DNA of 64,000 nucleotides, taken from NCBI RefSeq assembly GCF_900101525.1, contig NZ_FMZD01000003.1:117650-181649 (forward strand), given 5' to 3'. This DNA comes from Marinilactibacillus psychrotolerans (GTDB taxonomy: Bacteria; Bacillota; Bacilli; Lactobacillales; Carnobacteriaceae_A). Numbering within the stretch: position 1 is the stretch's first letter; the number at the start of each line of letters is the position of its first letter. The position numbers and the translations under genes were made by a program. Below, in pieces: positions 8,156-17,733 of the stretch. The notes beneath the pieces were generated by a model. It did not search any database, was not told the origin of the DNA, and worked only from the letters and a program-made list of their open reading frames with translations.

Positions 8156-8764
8156 TTATTTAGCTGCTTTGTATCTTTTAGCAACTTCATCCCAATTTAC
8201 TACATTCCAGAAAGCTGAAATATATTCAGGGCGTTTGTTTTGATAGTTCAAATAGTAAGCATGTTCCCAAACGTCTAGTCCTAAAAGGGGCGTTTTTCCT
8301 AATGAAAGAGGCGAATCTTGGTTTAATGTATCAATCACTTCTAATTTTCCATCAGTAACAACTAACCAAGCCCATCCAGAACCAAACCGTCCAGCACCAG
8401 TAGCACTGAATTTTTCCTTGAATTCATCAAAGCTTCCAAATGTTTCATCGATTGCAGCAGCTAATTCTCCAGAAGGTTTCCCACCACCATTAGGTGATAA
8501 AATTTCCCAGAACAAACTGTGATTTGCATGTCCGCCACCATTATTTTGAACTGCTGTTTTAATATCTTCCGGTACAGAATCAAGTTTTTGCATCAATTCA
8601 TTGATACTTAATTGAGCAAGTTCTGGATGATTTTCTAGAGCAGCGTTCACTTTAGTCACGTAAGCAGCATGGTGCTTATCGTGGTGGATACGCATAGTCT
8701 CCTCATCGATATGTGGTGCTAATGCATCATAAGCATAAGGTAATTCAGGTAAAGTATAAGCCAT
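8156..8764 (-). CDS. sodA: Manganese/iron superoxide dismutase
   Basis: Converts superoxide to hydrogen peroxide and oxygen in the cytoplasm. About 202 residues with the Fe/Mn-SOD metal ligands in order: H-I in the first helix, H in N-H-S-L-F-W, and D-V-W-E-H-A-Y-Y near the C-terminus. G-G-x-A-N-H and the Q-N-x-S-P-type region near the second half favour manganese, as usual for lactic acid bacteria. I use the ATG nine bases after AGGAGGA; an ATG three codons upstream overlaps that ribosome site. It is a single-gene unit with its own promoter and terminator. Confidence 0.95.
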   Translation of the reverse strand: MAYTLPELPYAYDALAPHIDEETMRIHHDKHHAAYVTKVNAALENHPELAQLSINELMQKLDSVPEDIKTAVQNNGGGHANHSLFWEILSPNGGGKPSGELAAAIDETFGSFDEFKEKFSATGAGRFGSGWAWLVVTDGKLEVIDTLNQDSPLSLGKTPLLGLDVWEHAYYLNYQNKRPEYISAFWNVVNWDEVAKRYKAAK

Positions 8765-8802
8765 AATGAACATTCCTCCTATTATTTTTTCTTACACTCA
8801 TT

Positions 8803-8830
8803 ATTCTAACATTGAAGACAATATTATCAA
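8803..8830 (-). promoter_or_regulatory. Candidate sigma-A promoter of sodA
   Basis: TTGATA (8825–8830) and TAGAAT (8803–8808), read on the minus strand, are separated by 16 bp and lie about 40 bp upstream of the sodA start. Confidence 0.55.
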
Positions 8831-9049
8831 AGTGGATTGAAGAAATTTATTCAATTTTTAGACACACTTTACTTATTTTTGATTAGTTAGAATATGAATT
8901 AATACCAATAATACTACTTTTAGATTGATATTTTTCCTATTTTTAAACAGCGCAATTCTTTTCCGAACTATCGTTGTTATTTAAGTAATAAGAATGTAAA
9001 ATAAGGAAGAACAATTTTATCGAATCTATTATATAAAGGAAGATACCTA

Positions 9050-9826
9050 TTGATTTATTATTTAAAACAAGCATTTATTCGTCCTAAAGATATATATAAA
9101 GCTAAAGGAATGAAAAAAAGACATTTAGCTGCTATTGTGGCTTTATTAGTTTTCGTTGTCACATTATTAAATATGATACAAATTCTGCCGACAGTTAATT
9201 CAATTGAATCAGATGGTAAGGAAATTGCTAACGATTTACCTGAGTTTTCTGTGACTGACGGAAAGCTTCAAGCAGAGGGAGCTGAATCCTATATTCATCA
9301 AACGAATACCTTTCTATTCTTTTTTGATCCAGAAAATGAAACGAACAGCAATGAAATTGATGATAATTTAGACCGGTTGAAAGTACCTATTGGTATTGGT
9401 TTGTTTGAAAAGGAACTTTATTTGAATCTTTCAGGGTTCGAAATGGAAACCCCGTACTCTCAAATAGAAGATTTCAATAACGAGACCATTCGAACAATTT
9501 TCAATGAAATTGGGAACTTTTCAATAATTTCTTATTTGATTAGTTTTGGAATCCTATATATAGGATTAGGGTTATTCACATTGTTTGATCTCTTATTTAT
9601 TGTCTTATTTGGTAATTTATTTTCAAGAATATTGAGATCTAATTTAAGGTTTAGAGAAAATATGAGAATTGCCATTTTATCAGCTCTTCTACCTACTCTT
9701 TTAGTAGAGTTGGCATCTGTATTTAATGTATTATCACTTTATACATTTGAGCTTAAAATTATATTATCCTTGTTTTTCTTATATTTGACCATTAAAGAAA
9801 TGAAAAAAAATACACAAGCTGATTAG
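9050..9826 (+). CDS. DUF1189 family membrane protein
   Basis: 258 residues. It opens Y-Y-L-K-Q-A-F-I-R-P and has a first membrane helix at about 27–45, an extracytoplasmic domain of about 110 residues with the F-x-V-x-D-G-K-L and N-T-F-L-F-F-F-D-P stretches, and three more membrane helices toward the C-terminus (about 155–250). This is the layout of DUF1189 proteins, whose role is not established. The start is TTG, with AAAGGAAG about seven bases ahead. It stands alone on the plus strand between sodA and the convergent helicase gene, with a shared terminator. Confidence 0.8.
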   Translation: MIYYLKQAFIRPKDIYKAKGMKKRHLAAIVALLVFVVTLLNMIQILPTVNSIESDGKEIANDLPEFSVTDGKLQAEGAESYIHQTNTFLFFFDPENETNSNEIDDNLDRLKVPIGIGLFEKELYLNLSGFEMETPYSQIEDFNNETIRTIFNEIGNFSIISYLISFGILYIGLGLFTLFDLLFIVLFGNLFSRILRSNLRFRENMRIAILSALLPTLLVELASVFNVLSLYTFELKIILSLFFLYLTIKEMKKNTQAD

Positions 9827-9841
9827 CTACTTCATACAAAT

Positions 9842-9882
9842 AAAAAGACAACCTGTCATTTTTTAACAGGTTGTCTTTTTTT
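9842..9882. terminator. Bidirectional terminator
   Basis: A 15-bp stem with A and T flanks (9842–9856 with 9866–9880) sits between the convergent DUF1189 and helicase genes. Confidence 0.9.
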
Positions 9883-9883
9883 A

Positions 9884-11197
9884 TTATCTTTTCTTTAATT
9901 TTCTAGCTTTTTTTCTTTTTTCTTCTTTTTTACGTTCGATTTTTCGTTTATAAGCAGGCTTCACATTTTTCTTTGCTTTTTTTCTCATACCATGAATTTC
10001 AGAGTCAAACGCTTCTTTATTATTCTGATCTTTACGCTGTTCTCTACGATTACGGTCGTGAGTATCGGTTACCTCATCTTGCTTAATTTCTTTAGGCTGG
10101 AAGCTGATTCCCATACCTTCAAGTGTCTCAATTTCTTTTTCTTCTCCAGGAGAATATAAAGTAACAGCAATGCCATCCATTCCATTACGACCAGTTCTGC
10201 CAACTCTGTGAATAAAGAAGTCTAGTTCATGAGGTATTTCCGCATTGATAACATGAGAAACTCCTTTAATATCAATCCCTCTTGCTGCAAGATCGGAGGC
10301 TACCACATATTGATAGTCTAGATTCTGAATCTGTCTCATGACGCGTCTACGTTCTCGAGAAGAGATTCCTCCGTGCACTACGGCTACGTCAAGACCTCTA
10401 TCTCTAAGACCCTTAGCTATTTCGTCAACTCTATCTTTAGTATTAGCAAAAACTAGAGCAAGATAAGGTTGTCCAAGCGTCAGAAGTTGATGAATAACGT
10501 CAACACGTTTCTTTCCTTTAGTAGAAATTAACCAATTTTCAACATTATCAGAAATAACCTGCTGGTTTTCAATGACAATATTTATTGGATTTTTCATATA
10601 TTTCTTTAAGAAAGGTTGCAAGCTTTGGGGAATCGTAGCCGAAAAGATGAGCATCTGCCCATTTTCCGGTAATCTAGCAGCCATTTGGTCTACCTCTTCC
10701 AAGAATCCCATATCTAGAGTCATATCAGCTTCATCTACAACCATATAGTTCGCTGTGTGGATTAATAAAACATTTTGTTTTACTAGGTCATTCATCCGAC
10801 CAGGTGTACCAATGGCCACATGAGGTTGTTTTTGAGCTAATTTGTCTATTTGTCTTTGTTTGTCGGTACCACCAATAAATTGCTGAACAATTATTTCTTC
10901 TTCTGAATGCTTAGCTAATTGACTAGCTGCCTGGAATAATTGATCAGATAGTTCTCTACTTGGAGCGGTGATTACAATTTGAACGTGTTCTCTGCTGGGA
11001 TCAATTTGATTAAATAAAGGAAGTAAAAACGCATGAGTTTTACCTGACCCAGTTTGTGACTGGCCTATAATGTCTCTTCCTTTTTTGATTTCAGGAATTA
11101 CTTTCTTTTGAATCTCTGTGGGTTCTCGAAAACCTATTTTATTTATTGCTTCAATAAGGTATGGTTTCAAATTATATTGTTCAAATGGGTGTGTCAT
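9884..11197 (-). CDS. cshB: DEAD-box RNA helicase, CshB-like
   Basis: ATP-dependent RNA unwinding, probably in ribosome assembly and cold adaptation. The 437-residue protein carries the Q motif, Walker A as S-Q-T-G-S-G-K-T, the P-S-R-E-L variant of motif Ia, T-P-G-R, V-D-E-A-D in place of D-E-A-D with the same acidic pair, S-A-T, and in the second domain A-R-G-I-D and H-R-V-G-R-T-G-R. The C-terminal 70 residues are very rich in K and R, an RNA-binding tail seen in CshB. The start has AGAGGCGAG. The gene is monocistronic. Confidence 0.9.
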   Translation of the reverse strand: MTHPFEQYNLKPYLIEAINKIGFREPTEIQKKVIPEIKKGRDIIGQSQTGSGKTHAFLLPLFNQIDPSREHVQIVITAPSRELSDQLFQAASQLAKHSEEEIIVQQFIGGTDKQRQIDKLAQKQPHVAIGTPGRMNDLVKQNVLLIHTANYMVVDEADMTLDMGFLEEVDQMAARLPENGQMLIFSATIPQSLQPFLKKYMKNPINIVIENQQVISDNVENWLISTKGKKRVDVIHQLLTLGQPYLALVFANTKDRVDEIAKGLRDRGLDVAVVHGGISSRERRRVMRQIQNLDYQYVVASDLAARGIDIKGVSHVINAEIPHELDFFIHRVGRTGRNGMDGIAVTLYSPGEEKEIETLEGMGISFQPKEIKQDEVTDTHDRNRREQRKDQNNKEAFDSEIHGMRKKAKKNVKPAYKRKIERKKEEKRKKARKLKKR

Positions 11198-11529
11198 TTT
11201 CTCGCCTCTTTCTTTAACTCATAATATTGTACCAAAGCTAAACCTTTCAATCTATATTTATGCTATCTTTCTCATTAATTATCCTTATTCTAGGCACAAT
11301 TTATAGAAATTGAATAAGCTGAATCTATAAATTATTTCAGAACCTTGATTTTAACATGATTTAAATATCTGATAAACAGATTTAAAGCAGTTTTTTTATG
11401 ATAAACTTTGATCGTCTACAATCAAAATGACAGAACCTCAACAATTCAGTTGCTTGAATGGCTAACAAAAAGTAAAATAGTATATAGTAATCTTTATACA
11501 TTCGTGTGTAGATAGAAAAGAGGGAAAGT
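11198..11529. other. Intergenic region between cshB and zwf
   Basis: About 330 bp of AT-rich DNA between divergent genes. It must hold both promoters, but I see no pair of boxes good enough to mark and no recognisable RNA element. Confidence 0.5.
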
Positions 11530-12996
11530 ATGGATCAAGCTAACAAAGCACTTTTTATAATATTTGGAGGTACTGGAGATCTCGCACAACGCAAATTGTA
11601 TCCTTCCTTGTATCGATTATATACAAAAGGGTTTTTAAAAGAAAATTTTGCAGTAATCGGTACGGCTAGACGTGAGTGGTCAGATGATCACTATCAAGAA
11701 GTTGTTCGGGATTCTATTCATTCATTAAAGATTTCAGACGAACATGCTTTAGAATTTTCACGTCACTTTTATTATCAATCTCATAATGTCAAAGACACAG
11801 AGCACTACAACACGCTTAAAAAGTTAGCTGATCAATTGGATGAAAAATATCAAATTGCAGGCAATAGAGTTTTTTATCTTTCTATGTCACCTACCTTTTT
11901 CGGAACGATAACAAAACATCTGAAAAGTCAGAAGTTAGTAACTGAAAATGGTTTTAATCGTGTAATTATAGAAAAACCATTTGGAACTGATTATGAAAGT
12001 TCCAAGGCTTTGAATGATGAGATCTTAGAAGCCTTTGAGTCGGACGAGCTTTATCGTATTGATCATTATTTAGGAAAAGAAATGGTTCAAAATATTCTTA
12101 CATTCAGATTTGCTAATCCAATGATTGAATCTGTCTGGAATAATCAGTTTATTTCTAATATACAAATTACTTTAAGTGAAGAACTTGGAGTAGAAGAACG
12201 TGCTGAATATTATGATAAAAGCGGCGCATTGAGAGACATGATGCAAAACCATATCATGCAAATTTTCAGTTTATTGACAATGGATGCACCGAAATCACTA
12301 AGTACAAACGAAGTCCGTAGACAGAAAATGCTTGTTTTATCATCTCTTAAAGACCTTACTACCGAGTCTGTTCGATCAGATTTTGTTCGTGGACAGTATA
12401 CTCGATCATTGGATGATAAATTATGCGGATATCGTGAGGAAGAAAATGTTGCGGATGACTCTATAACCGAAACTTATGTAGCTGGAAAATTAGAACTGAA
12501 CAATGATCGCTGGAATGGTGTACCTGTTTATATACGTACAGGTAAAAAAATGGCGAAAAAAGAGGCGCAGATTAATATCGTCTTTAAACAAGTAGAAAGT
12601 TCGCTTTTCAGTAAAGAGGATACTGCTCCAAATATTTTAACGATCTATTTAGGACCTAGTGAAGGCTTCTCAATTACACTAAATGAAAAGAAAATCGGCT
12701 TGGGAATGGATACAGATATCATTCAGTTCGATCATCTGAGAACTGAAAGTATGATTCAAGAAAGTCCTGAAGCTTATGAAAAACTAATCTTAGACTGTCT
12801 GAATGGCGATAGAACCCATTTTGCCCATTGGGAAGAAGTTGCGACTTCGTGGAAATTTGTCGATAAGATCAGAACAACTTGGGACGAATCTACTGATAAG
12901 TTAGCCAGTTACCCTGCAGGCACCATGGGACCGAAGGAAGCTGATGACTTACTGGAAAAAGACGGTCATAAATGGGTTTGGAATCCCGAGCATTAA
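11530..12996 (+). CDS. zwf: Glucose-6-phosphate 1-dehydrogenase
   Basis: First step of the oxidative pentose phosphate pathway, giving 6-phosphogluconolactone and NADPH. 488 residues, full length. The N-terminal dinucleotide fold shows G-G-T-G-D-L-A-Q-R-K, the substrate-binding motif R-I-D-H-Y-L-G-K-E is near residue 176 with its lysine and histidine intact, and E-K-P-F-G-T precedes it. ATG with an AGAGGGAAAG site. No gnd or pgl gene is beside it. A strong terminator follows. Confidence 0.97.
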   Translation: MDQANKALFIIFGGTGDLAQRKLYPSLYRLYTKGFLKENFAVIGTARREWSDDHYQEVVRDSIHSLKISDEHALEFSRHFYYQSHNVKDTEHYNTLKKLADQLDEKYQIAGNRVFYLSMSPTFFGTITKHLKSQKLVTENGFNRVIIEKPFGTDYESSKALNDEILEAFESDELYRIDHYLGKEMVQNILTFRFANPMIESVWNNQFISNIQITLSEELGVEERAEYYDKSGALRDMMQNHIMQIFSLLTMDAPKSLSTNEVRRQKMLVLSSLKDLTTESVRSDFVRGQYTRSLDDKLCGYREEENVADDSITETYVAGKLELNNDRWNGVPVYIRTGKKMAKKEAQINIVFKQVESSLFSKEDTAPNILTIYLGPSEGFSITLNEKKIGLGMDTDIIQFDHLRTESMIQESPEAYEKLILDCLNGDRTHFAHWEEVATSWKFVDKIRTTWDESTDKLASYPAGTMGPKEADDLLEKDGHKWVWNPEH

Positions 12997-13045
12997 ATTT
13001 TACTAATTGATTTTAGAAAAACCGCTCTCAGCATAGTGAATCTTA

Positions 13046-13088
13046 AAAGACACTCATAGTATGTATTTAGAACTATGAGTGTCTTTTT
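13046..13088 (+). terminator. Terminator of zwf
   Basis: A 15-bp stem (13046–13060 with 13072–13086) ends in a T run. Confidence 0.9.
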
Positions 13089-13143
13089 AATGATATAGTT
13101 TTCTCTGTTTTAAAAACGCTAGTAGCAGACCCATCAGCACCTT

Positions 13144-13608
13144 TTATTGCAAAGCTTTATGCATGCGGTCAGTTAAGTAGTTATACATTTTTGTTGCTTC
13201 GTATTCATTCTTAGATATAATCATAATTGTATCATTTCCAGCTACTGTCCCGACAACTTCTGTAAACGGGATATCATCCATCAATGCGCCGATAACATGT
13301 GCATTGCCAGGTATTGTTTTAACAACATTCATAAACTGAACTTGAGTGATATTGTCCACTACCTCTCTTAACGTAGAAGATAATTTATCTTCTATTGTTA
13401 ATTGGTTGTTTTGATAGATAGTGTATTTAGTTCCTCCATTGACACTTGGTGTTTTAACTAAGTTCAACTCTTTGATATCTCTAGATATAGTCGCTTGAGT
13501 AGCGTCAATGCCTTTATTTTTTAATTTGTTCAATAATTCATCTTGTGTACCGATTTCTTCATTCAGTACCATTTGTTTGATCATCATTTGCCTTTCGGAT
13601 TTTTTCAT
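13144..13608 (-). CDS. argR: Arginine repressor/activator ArgR
   Basis: Hexameric arginine-sensing regulator. 154 residues: winged-helix DNA-binding domain (1–70) with the S-R-D-I-K-E-L recognition helix, then the oligomerisation and arginine-binding domain with the G-T-V-A-G-N-D-T-I motif. ATG with AGGAG. Divergent from argS with 280 bp between. ArgR is expected to act on arcA in this window, where two box-like sites are visible upstream. Gram-positive genomes often carry more than one argR paralogue, so its exact regulon cannot be assigned. Confidence 0.93.
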   Translation of the reverse strand: MKKSERQMMIKQMVLNEEIGTQDELLNKLKNKGIDATQATISRDIKELNLVKTPSVNGGTKYTIYQNNQLTIEDKLSSTLREVVDNITQVQFMNVVKTIPGNAHVIGALMDDIPFTEVVGTVAGNDTIMIISKNEYEATKMYNYLTDRMHKALQ

Positions 13609-13733
13609 AAGGACACTCCTGTTTTTACTTTATTAAGATTCTATAATAGCTAACCTAACTATAACCGATATCGTATATAAATTCATTAAATATTTATTAA
13701 AACGCTTACTTTGTTTACAAGCGCATTATACTA

Positions 13734-13762
13734 TTGCTAGCTTTACCCACCTTTGCTATAAT
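13734..13762 (+). promoter_or_regulatory. Sigma-A promoter of argS
   Basis: TTGCTA (13734–13739) and TATAAT (13757–13762) are separated by 17 bp, about 125 bp before the argS start. The leader is too short for a T-box and shows none of its conserved parts. Confidence 0.65.
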
Positions 13763-13888
13763 ACAAATGCTTATGTATGAACAAAAACTAGGTTATTTAC
13801 TAATTATATTAATTTTTAAATAAATAATCATTCCATCATATATACGATTTTACTATTCATTATTATAATACTACTAGGAGGATTTTTT

Positions 13889-15583
13889 TTGGAATATAAA
13901 CAACTTGTAGCCAAAGCGTTACACGAAGTCTTAAAAGATCAATTAGAATTAAATGAAATCAGTCACTTATTAGAAAAACCTAAAATGGCAGAGCACGGAG
14001 ATTTAGCGTTTCCAACATTTCAATTAGCCAAAGTATTGAGAAAAAGTCCTGCTCAGATTGCAGCAAATTTAGAAAGTAAAGTATCCTCTCCTATTATCGA
14101 AAAAGCAGAAACTGTAGGACCCTACTTAAATTTCTTTTTGAAAAAAGATCAAGTGAGTCGTCAGATTCTTAATAAGATTTTAGAAGAAAAGGATGACTAT
14201 GGTTCAAGTGATATAGGTGAAGGACAAAATGTTCCAATCGATATGTCTTCCCCAAATATTGCCAAACCAATGTCAATGGGTCATCTTCGTTCAACTGTTA
14301 TCGGTAATGCCCTATCTAATATTTTACGAAAAATGGGCTATAATCCAATACGCATCAATTATCTTGGGGATTGGGGAACGCAATTTGGTAAATTAATCTC
14401 TGCCTATAAAAAATGGGGAAATGAAGAGGAAGTTCGCGCAAATCCGATCAAAGAACTGCTTCGACTGTATGTCACCTTCCATGAAGAGGCAGAAAAACAT
14501 CCAGAACTCGAAGATGATGGACGTGCGTGGTTTAAAAAACTTGAAGATGGTAATGAAGAAGCACTTGATCTTTGGAACTGGTTTAGAAAAGAATCACTTG
14601 AAGAATTTCAAAAAGTTTATGATCGTTTAAACATTGATTTTGATTCTTACAATGGAGAAGCATTTTATAATGATAAAATGGATTCAGTTGTTTCTCTATT
14701 AGACGCTAAAGATCTATTAAAATTAAACCAAGGCGCGCATATTGTTGACTTAGAGAAATATAATCTTAATCCTGCTTTGATCAAAAAAACTGATGGTGCT
14801 ACTCTTTATATTACGCGTGATTTGGCGGCTGCTCTTTATCGTAAAAACACGTATAAGTTTTCTCAAGCTCTTTATGTTGTCGGTCAAGAACAAGCTAATC
14901 ATTTTAAACAATTGAAAGCTGTTTTGTCTGAGATGGGATACGACTGGGCAGAAAACATTCATCATATTCCTTTTGGTTTGATTACAAAAGACGGTAAAAA
15001 GTTATCTACCAGAAAAGGGAAAGTTGTTTTATTAGAAGAAGTCTTAAATGAAGCTTCTAAATTAGCATTGAATCAAATCGAAACTAAAAATCCAAATCTC
15101 AAAGATAAAGAAATTGTAGCGGAACAAGTAGGTGTAGGTGCTGTTATCTTCCATGACCTAAAGAATGATCGTTTAAATAACTTTGATTTTACTATCGAAG
15201 AAGTTGTACAGTTTGAGGGTGAAACGGGTCCATATGTTCAATATACTCGTGCACGTGCCCTGAGCATTCTTAAAAAAGCTGGAAAGAGTCACTTCTCTCC
15301 TACTGAAAACTACTCATTAACTGATGATTATAGCTGGGAAGTCCTAAAATTAATCCAAGAATTTCCTGAGACATTACAAAGAGCTTACAAACTCTATGAA
15401 CCCTCTATTATTGCTAAGCATGCAATCCATTTAGCTCAAGCTTTTAATAAATTCTATGCTAATATTCGTGTCTTAGATGAACATCCCGAAAAAGAATCAA
15501 GGTTAGCACTTGTTTTTGCGGTAACTGAATTGCTAAAACAAGACTTGACTATCCTTGGAGTTGAAGCGCCCGATCAGATGTAA
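13889..15583 (+). CDS. argS: Arginyl-tRNA synthetase
   Basis: Class I enzyme charging tRNA-Arg. 564 residues with the N-terminal Add1 domain, the HIGH-type motif as M-G-H-L-R-S near residue 130, the K-M-S-K-S region in the relaxed form K-L-S-T-R-K-G, and the all-helical C-terminal anticodon-binding domain. Translation begins at TTG after AGGAGG with a T-rich spacer. It is transcribed away from argR and followed by a shared terminator. Confidence 0.97.
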   Translation: MEYKQLVAKALHEVLKDQLELNEISHLLEKPKMAEHGDLAFPTFQLAKVLRKSPAQIAANLESKVSSPIIEKAETVGPYLNFFLKKDQVSRQILNKILEEKDDYGSSDIGEGQNVPIDMSSPNIAKPMSMGHLRSTVIGNALSNILRKMGYNPIRINYLGDWGTQFGKLISAYKKWGNEEEVRANPIKELLRLYVTFHEEAEKHPELEDDGRAWFKKLEDGNEEALDLWNWFRKESLEEFQKVYDRLNIDFDSYNGEAFYNDKMDSVVSLLDAKDLLKLNQGAHIVDLEKYNLNPALIKKTDGATLYITRDLAAALYRKNTYKFSQALYVVGQEQANHFKQLKAVLSEMGYDWAENIHHIPFGLITKDGKKLSTRKGKVVLLEEVLNEASKLALNQIETKNPNLKDKEIVAEQVGVGAVIFHDLKNDRLNNFDFTIEEVVQFEGETGPYVQYTRARALSILKKAGKSHFSPTENYSLTDDYSWEVLKLIQEFPETLQRAYKLYEPSIIAKHAIHLAQAFNKFYANIRVLDEHPEKESRLALVFAVTELLKQDLTILGVEAPDQM

Positions 15584-15587
15584 TTAG

Positions 15588-15628
15588 TAAAAAGCAGGCT
15601 TTCCTTTTAAGGAAGACCTGCTTTTTTA
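15588..15628. terminator. Bidirectional terminator between argS and trmL
   Basis: Stem A5-GCAGG (15589–15598) with CCTGC-T6 (15617–15627), with an inner short stem, works for both convergent genes. Confidence 0.85.
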
Positions 15629-15631
15629 TTT

Positions 15632-16141
15632 TTACTTCAATTTATCATTCTCATAAGCATAGGTTAATTCTAAATCAGGAAAATTTTGTTGTCTTAAAGC
15701 TTCAAAAATTAGTATATTAGCAGTATTTGATAAGTTTAGTGAACGAACATGTTCATCATTCATTGGAATCCGGAGGCAGTCTTCTTCATATTTGCGCATA
15801 AACGGTTCTGGAAGACCGGTTGTCTCTTTTCCAAAAATAAAATAGTGATCTATAGTTGTATCTGCAAAATCTTCATCAGAATATATTTTATTGGCAAACT
15901 TAGAAATTAAATACAATCTTCCCTCTTTTGAATACTCAATAAAGGCTTCTAGGCTCTCATGATAGGTGATTTCTACTTCATTCCAATAATCTAAGCCCGC
16001 TCTTTTTAAATGTTTATCATCCGTTTCAAATCCAAGCGGTTTAATTAAATGCAAATGTGTATTTGTTCCTGCGCAGGTTCTTGAAATATTACCTGTATTA
16101 GCGGGAATTTGTGGCTCAAATAAAACAATGTGATTTGGCAT
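15632..16141 (-). CDS. trmL: tRNA (cytidine/uridine-34-2'-O)-methyltransferase
   Basis: SPOUT-class enzyme methylating the wobble base of tRNA-Leu. 169 residues with the N-terminal L-F-E-P-Q-I-P-x-N-T-G-N motif, the knot motif F-G-K-E-T-T-G-L-P, and the C-terminal [14 protein letters not shown]. All are intact and the length is typical of YibK/CspR proteins. ATG with AAGGAG. It lies 73 bp after queG on the same strand, so two tRNA wobble-modification genes are probably co-transcribed. Confidence 0.95.
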   Translation of the reverse strand: MPNHIVLFEPQIPANTGNISRTCAGTNTHLHLIKPLGFETDDKHLKRAGLDYWNEVEITYHESLEAFIEYSKEGRLYLISKFANKIYSDEDFADTTIDHYFIFGKETTGLPEPFMRKYEEDCLRIPMNDEHVRSLNLSNTANILIFEALRQQNFPDLELTYAYENDKLK

Positions 16142-16214
16142 AATTATATACTCCTTGTTTATTAATACTTATTTAGATGGTTCACTACATTAATCAAGTA
16201 AACTCTGTACTTTC

Positions 16215-17384
16215 TTATGTTAAATTTTCTTTCATTAAAGAAATTGCGGTTTGAAATTCTTCAATTGTCTCATCATCTGTTTCTTTAGATAAAGCCTCAT
16301 TTAAAAAAGAAACAACATCCTCATTCGCTTCTCTTTTTAAAATGACAGAAATGGCCCAAGCTGCAGTCCCTCTAATCATTGGTCTTGGATCTTGATCAAT
16401 TACTCTTAACAAATCAGGGATAGCAGTTCGATCCCGATAATTTGCTAAAGCAATAATAGCATTTCTTTGTAAAGGTTTTTTCCCTCTCCATGAGCCTGCC
16501 ATTTCTCCATAAGTATCCTTAAATTCTCGATTAGATATGGTCAGTATAGGTTTGAGTAAAGGCATCGTTTTCTCAGGATCAGGTTCCATATCCTCATGAA
16601 AATGTGAGTCTACGCCCTTATTATAAGGGCAGACGATCTGACAAATGTCACATCCATAAATCATATGCCCCATCTTGCGACGATACTCTTTAGGCATGTA
16701 TCCTTTTGTCTGTGTTTGATAAGATAAACACTTCTGTGCGTTCATTCTTCCATCACCGAGTAGTGCGCCTGTTGGACAGGCTGTCACACAACGAGTACAT
16801 TCTCCACAACCAAAAGGGACTTCTATGTCGGGGGCAAATTCTAAATTAGTTATAATTTCACCTAGATATACATAAGAACCAAATTCTTTAGTAATCAATA
16901 ACCCGTTTCTACCTATAAACCCTAATCCGGCTCTTTGTGCAACGGCTACATCTACCAGTTCCCCAGTATCAACCATAGGTTTAAAATTAGCCTTTTCGTT
17001 AGCTTCTGCTCGAATGAATTCAATTAATAAGTCCATTCTTTTTCTCAACACGTCATGATAATCAGACCCCCAAGAAGCTCGAGCGAACTCTCCTCTTCTT
17101 TCTCCTTTGACTCTAGGTGGTTTTGTACGCATCTTTGATGGATAGGCTACAGCAATCGCAATAATGGACCGGGGCTTAGAAAAGATTTTATCTGGATATA
17201 CTCGTTCTTCAATTACATCATGCTCAAATCCAGAAGTATACCCTTTTTCTTTTTGAATATACAGCTTTTCTTCTAATTCATAAAAGGGTTCAGCATGAGT
17301 AAATCCAATTTTATCAATACCAATTTCTTGGGCTTTCTGTTTTATTTTTTCTTTTAATTCGAGGTTAATTAAACTCTCCTCCAT
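16215..17384 (-). CDS. queG: Epoxyqueuosine reductase QueG
   Basis: Last step of queuosine synthesis at the tRNA wobble position; uses cobalamin and two 4Fe-4S clusters. Motifs: D-T-G-E-L-V-D-V-A near residue 145, [13 protein letters not shown] and [10 protein letters not shown] for the clusters, then HEAT-like repeats in the last 100 residues. The marked ATG has no ribosome site ahead of it. A strong GGAGGAG instead begins at that ATG and lies six bases before an ATT codon at 17367–17369. The protein read from there, I-N-L-E-L-K-E, lines up with the start of other QueG proteins, so ATT may be the true start. Confidence 0.93.
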   Translation of the reverse strand: MEESLINLELKEKIKQKAQEIGIDKIGFTHAEPFYELEEKLYIQKEKGYTSGFEHDVIEERVYPDKIFSKPRSIIAIAVAYPSKMRTKPPRVKGERRGEFARASWGSDYHDVLRKRMDLLIEFIRAEANEKANFKPMVDTGELVDVAVAQRAGLGFIGRNGLLITKEFGSYVYLGEIITNLEFAPDIEVPFGCGECTRCVTACPTGALLGDGRMNAQKCLSYQTQTKGYMPKEYRRKMGHMIYGCDICQIVCPYNKGVDSHFHEDMEPDPEKTMPLLKPILTISNREFKDTYGEMAGSWRGKKPLQRNAIIALANYRDRTAIPDLLRVIDQDPRPMIRGTAAWAISVILKREANEDVVSFLNEALSKETDDETIEEFQTAISLMKENLT

Positions 17385-17733
17385 TCAAGCCAATCTTATC
17401 TAAATTTTACTAGATTTCTGTAGAGTTAGCTATAGTAAAAATCCGCAACAAAAAACGTATCGCCTCGGTGTCATGCACTGCGAAACGATACGTTAATTAA
17501 GCTGTTGCTTTTTCACATTTTTTTATCAGCTTCTGATGGGGTGACTGATAAAAACCAATGAATCAAATCAGCTTATGTTCCATATGATAACATTGGACTA
17601 TACGCATTGCAAGGCACTAAATAAATAAAGTCTCTAAAACAAAGGAAATATTAACAATATTGTGAACTTTTTGTAAATTGGTTTACATTTTCAAAAATCC
17701 CTAATCTAATAGGATCATTTAATTTTGGAAATA
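17385..17733. other. Intergenic region with structured minus-strand element upstream of queG
   Basis: About 350 bp between rlmA-like and queG. It holds a hairpin with a T run (see the next entry) and a second stem (TTTATCAG with CTGATAAA, about 17526–17554). I see no ORF with a ribosome site and no preQ1 riboswitch consensus. A small RNA or a decayed mobile-element end is possible. Confidence 0.4.
17445..17508 (-). terminator. Terminator-like hairpin upstream of queG
   Basis: A 9-bp stem (17454–17462 with 17486–17494) with a 23-base loop is followed by six T on the minus strand. An outer five-base stem (17445–17449 with 17504–17508) encloses it. It would end the rlmA-like transcript or a small RNA. 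Confidence 0.55.

Noticed and set aside
13763..13888. T-box leader before argS
   Set aside because: The leader is about 120 bases and lacks the T-box sequence and a terminator hairpin.
17560..17640. Minus-strand GTTTTAGAG (17632–17640) and TAGTCC…GTTATCA resemble parts of a Cas9 crRNA/tracrRNA
   Set aside because: There is no matching anti-repeat, no repeat array and no cas gene in the window; the match is short and in AT-rich DNA.
17385..17733. preQ1 riboswitch before queG
   Set aside because: No conserved preQ1 aptamer sequence is present on the minus strand.
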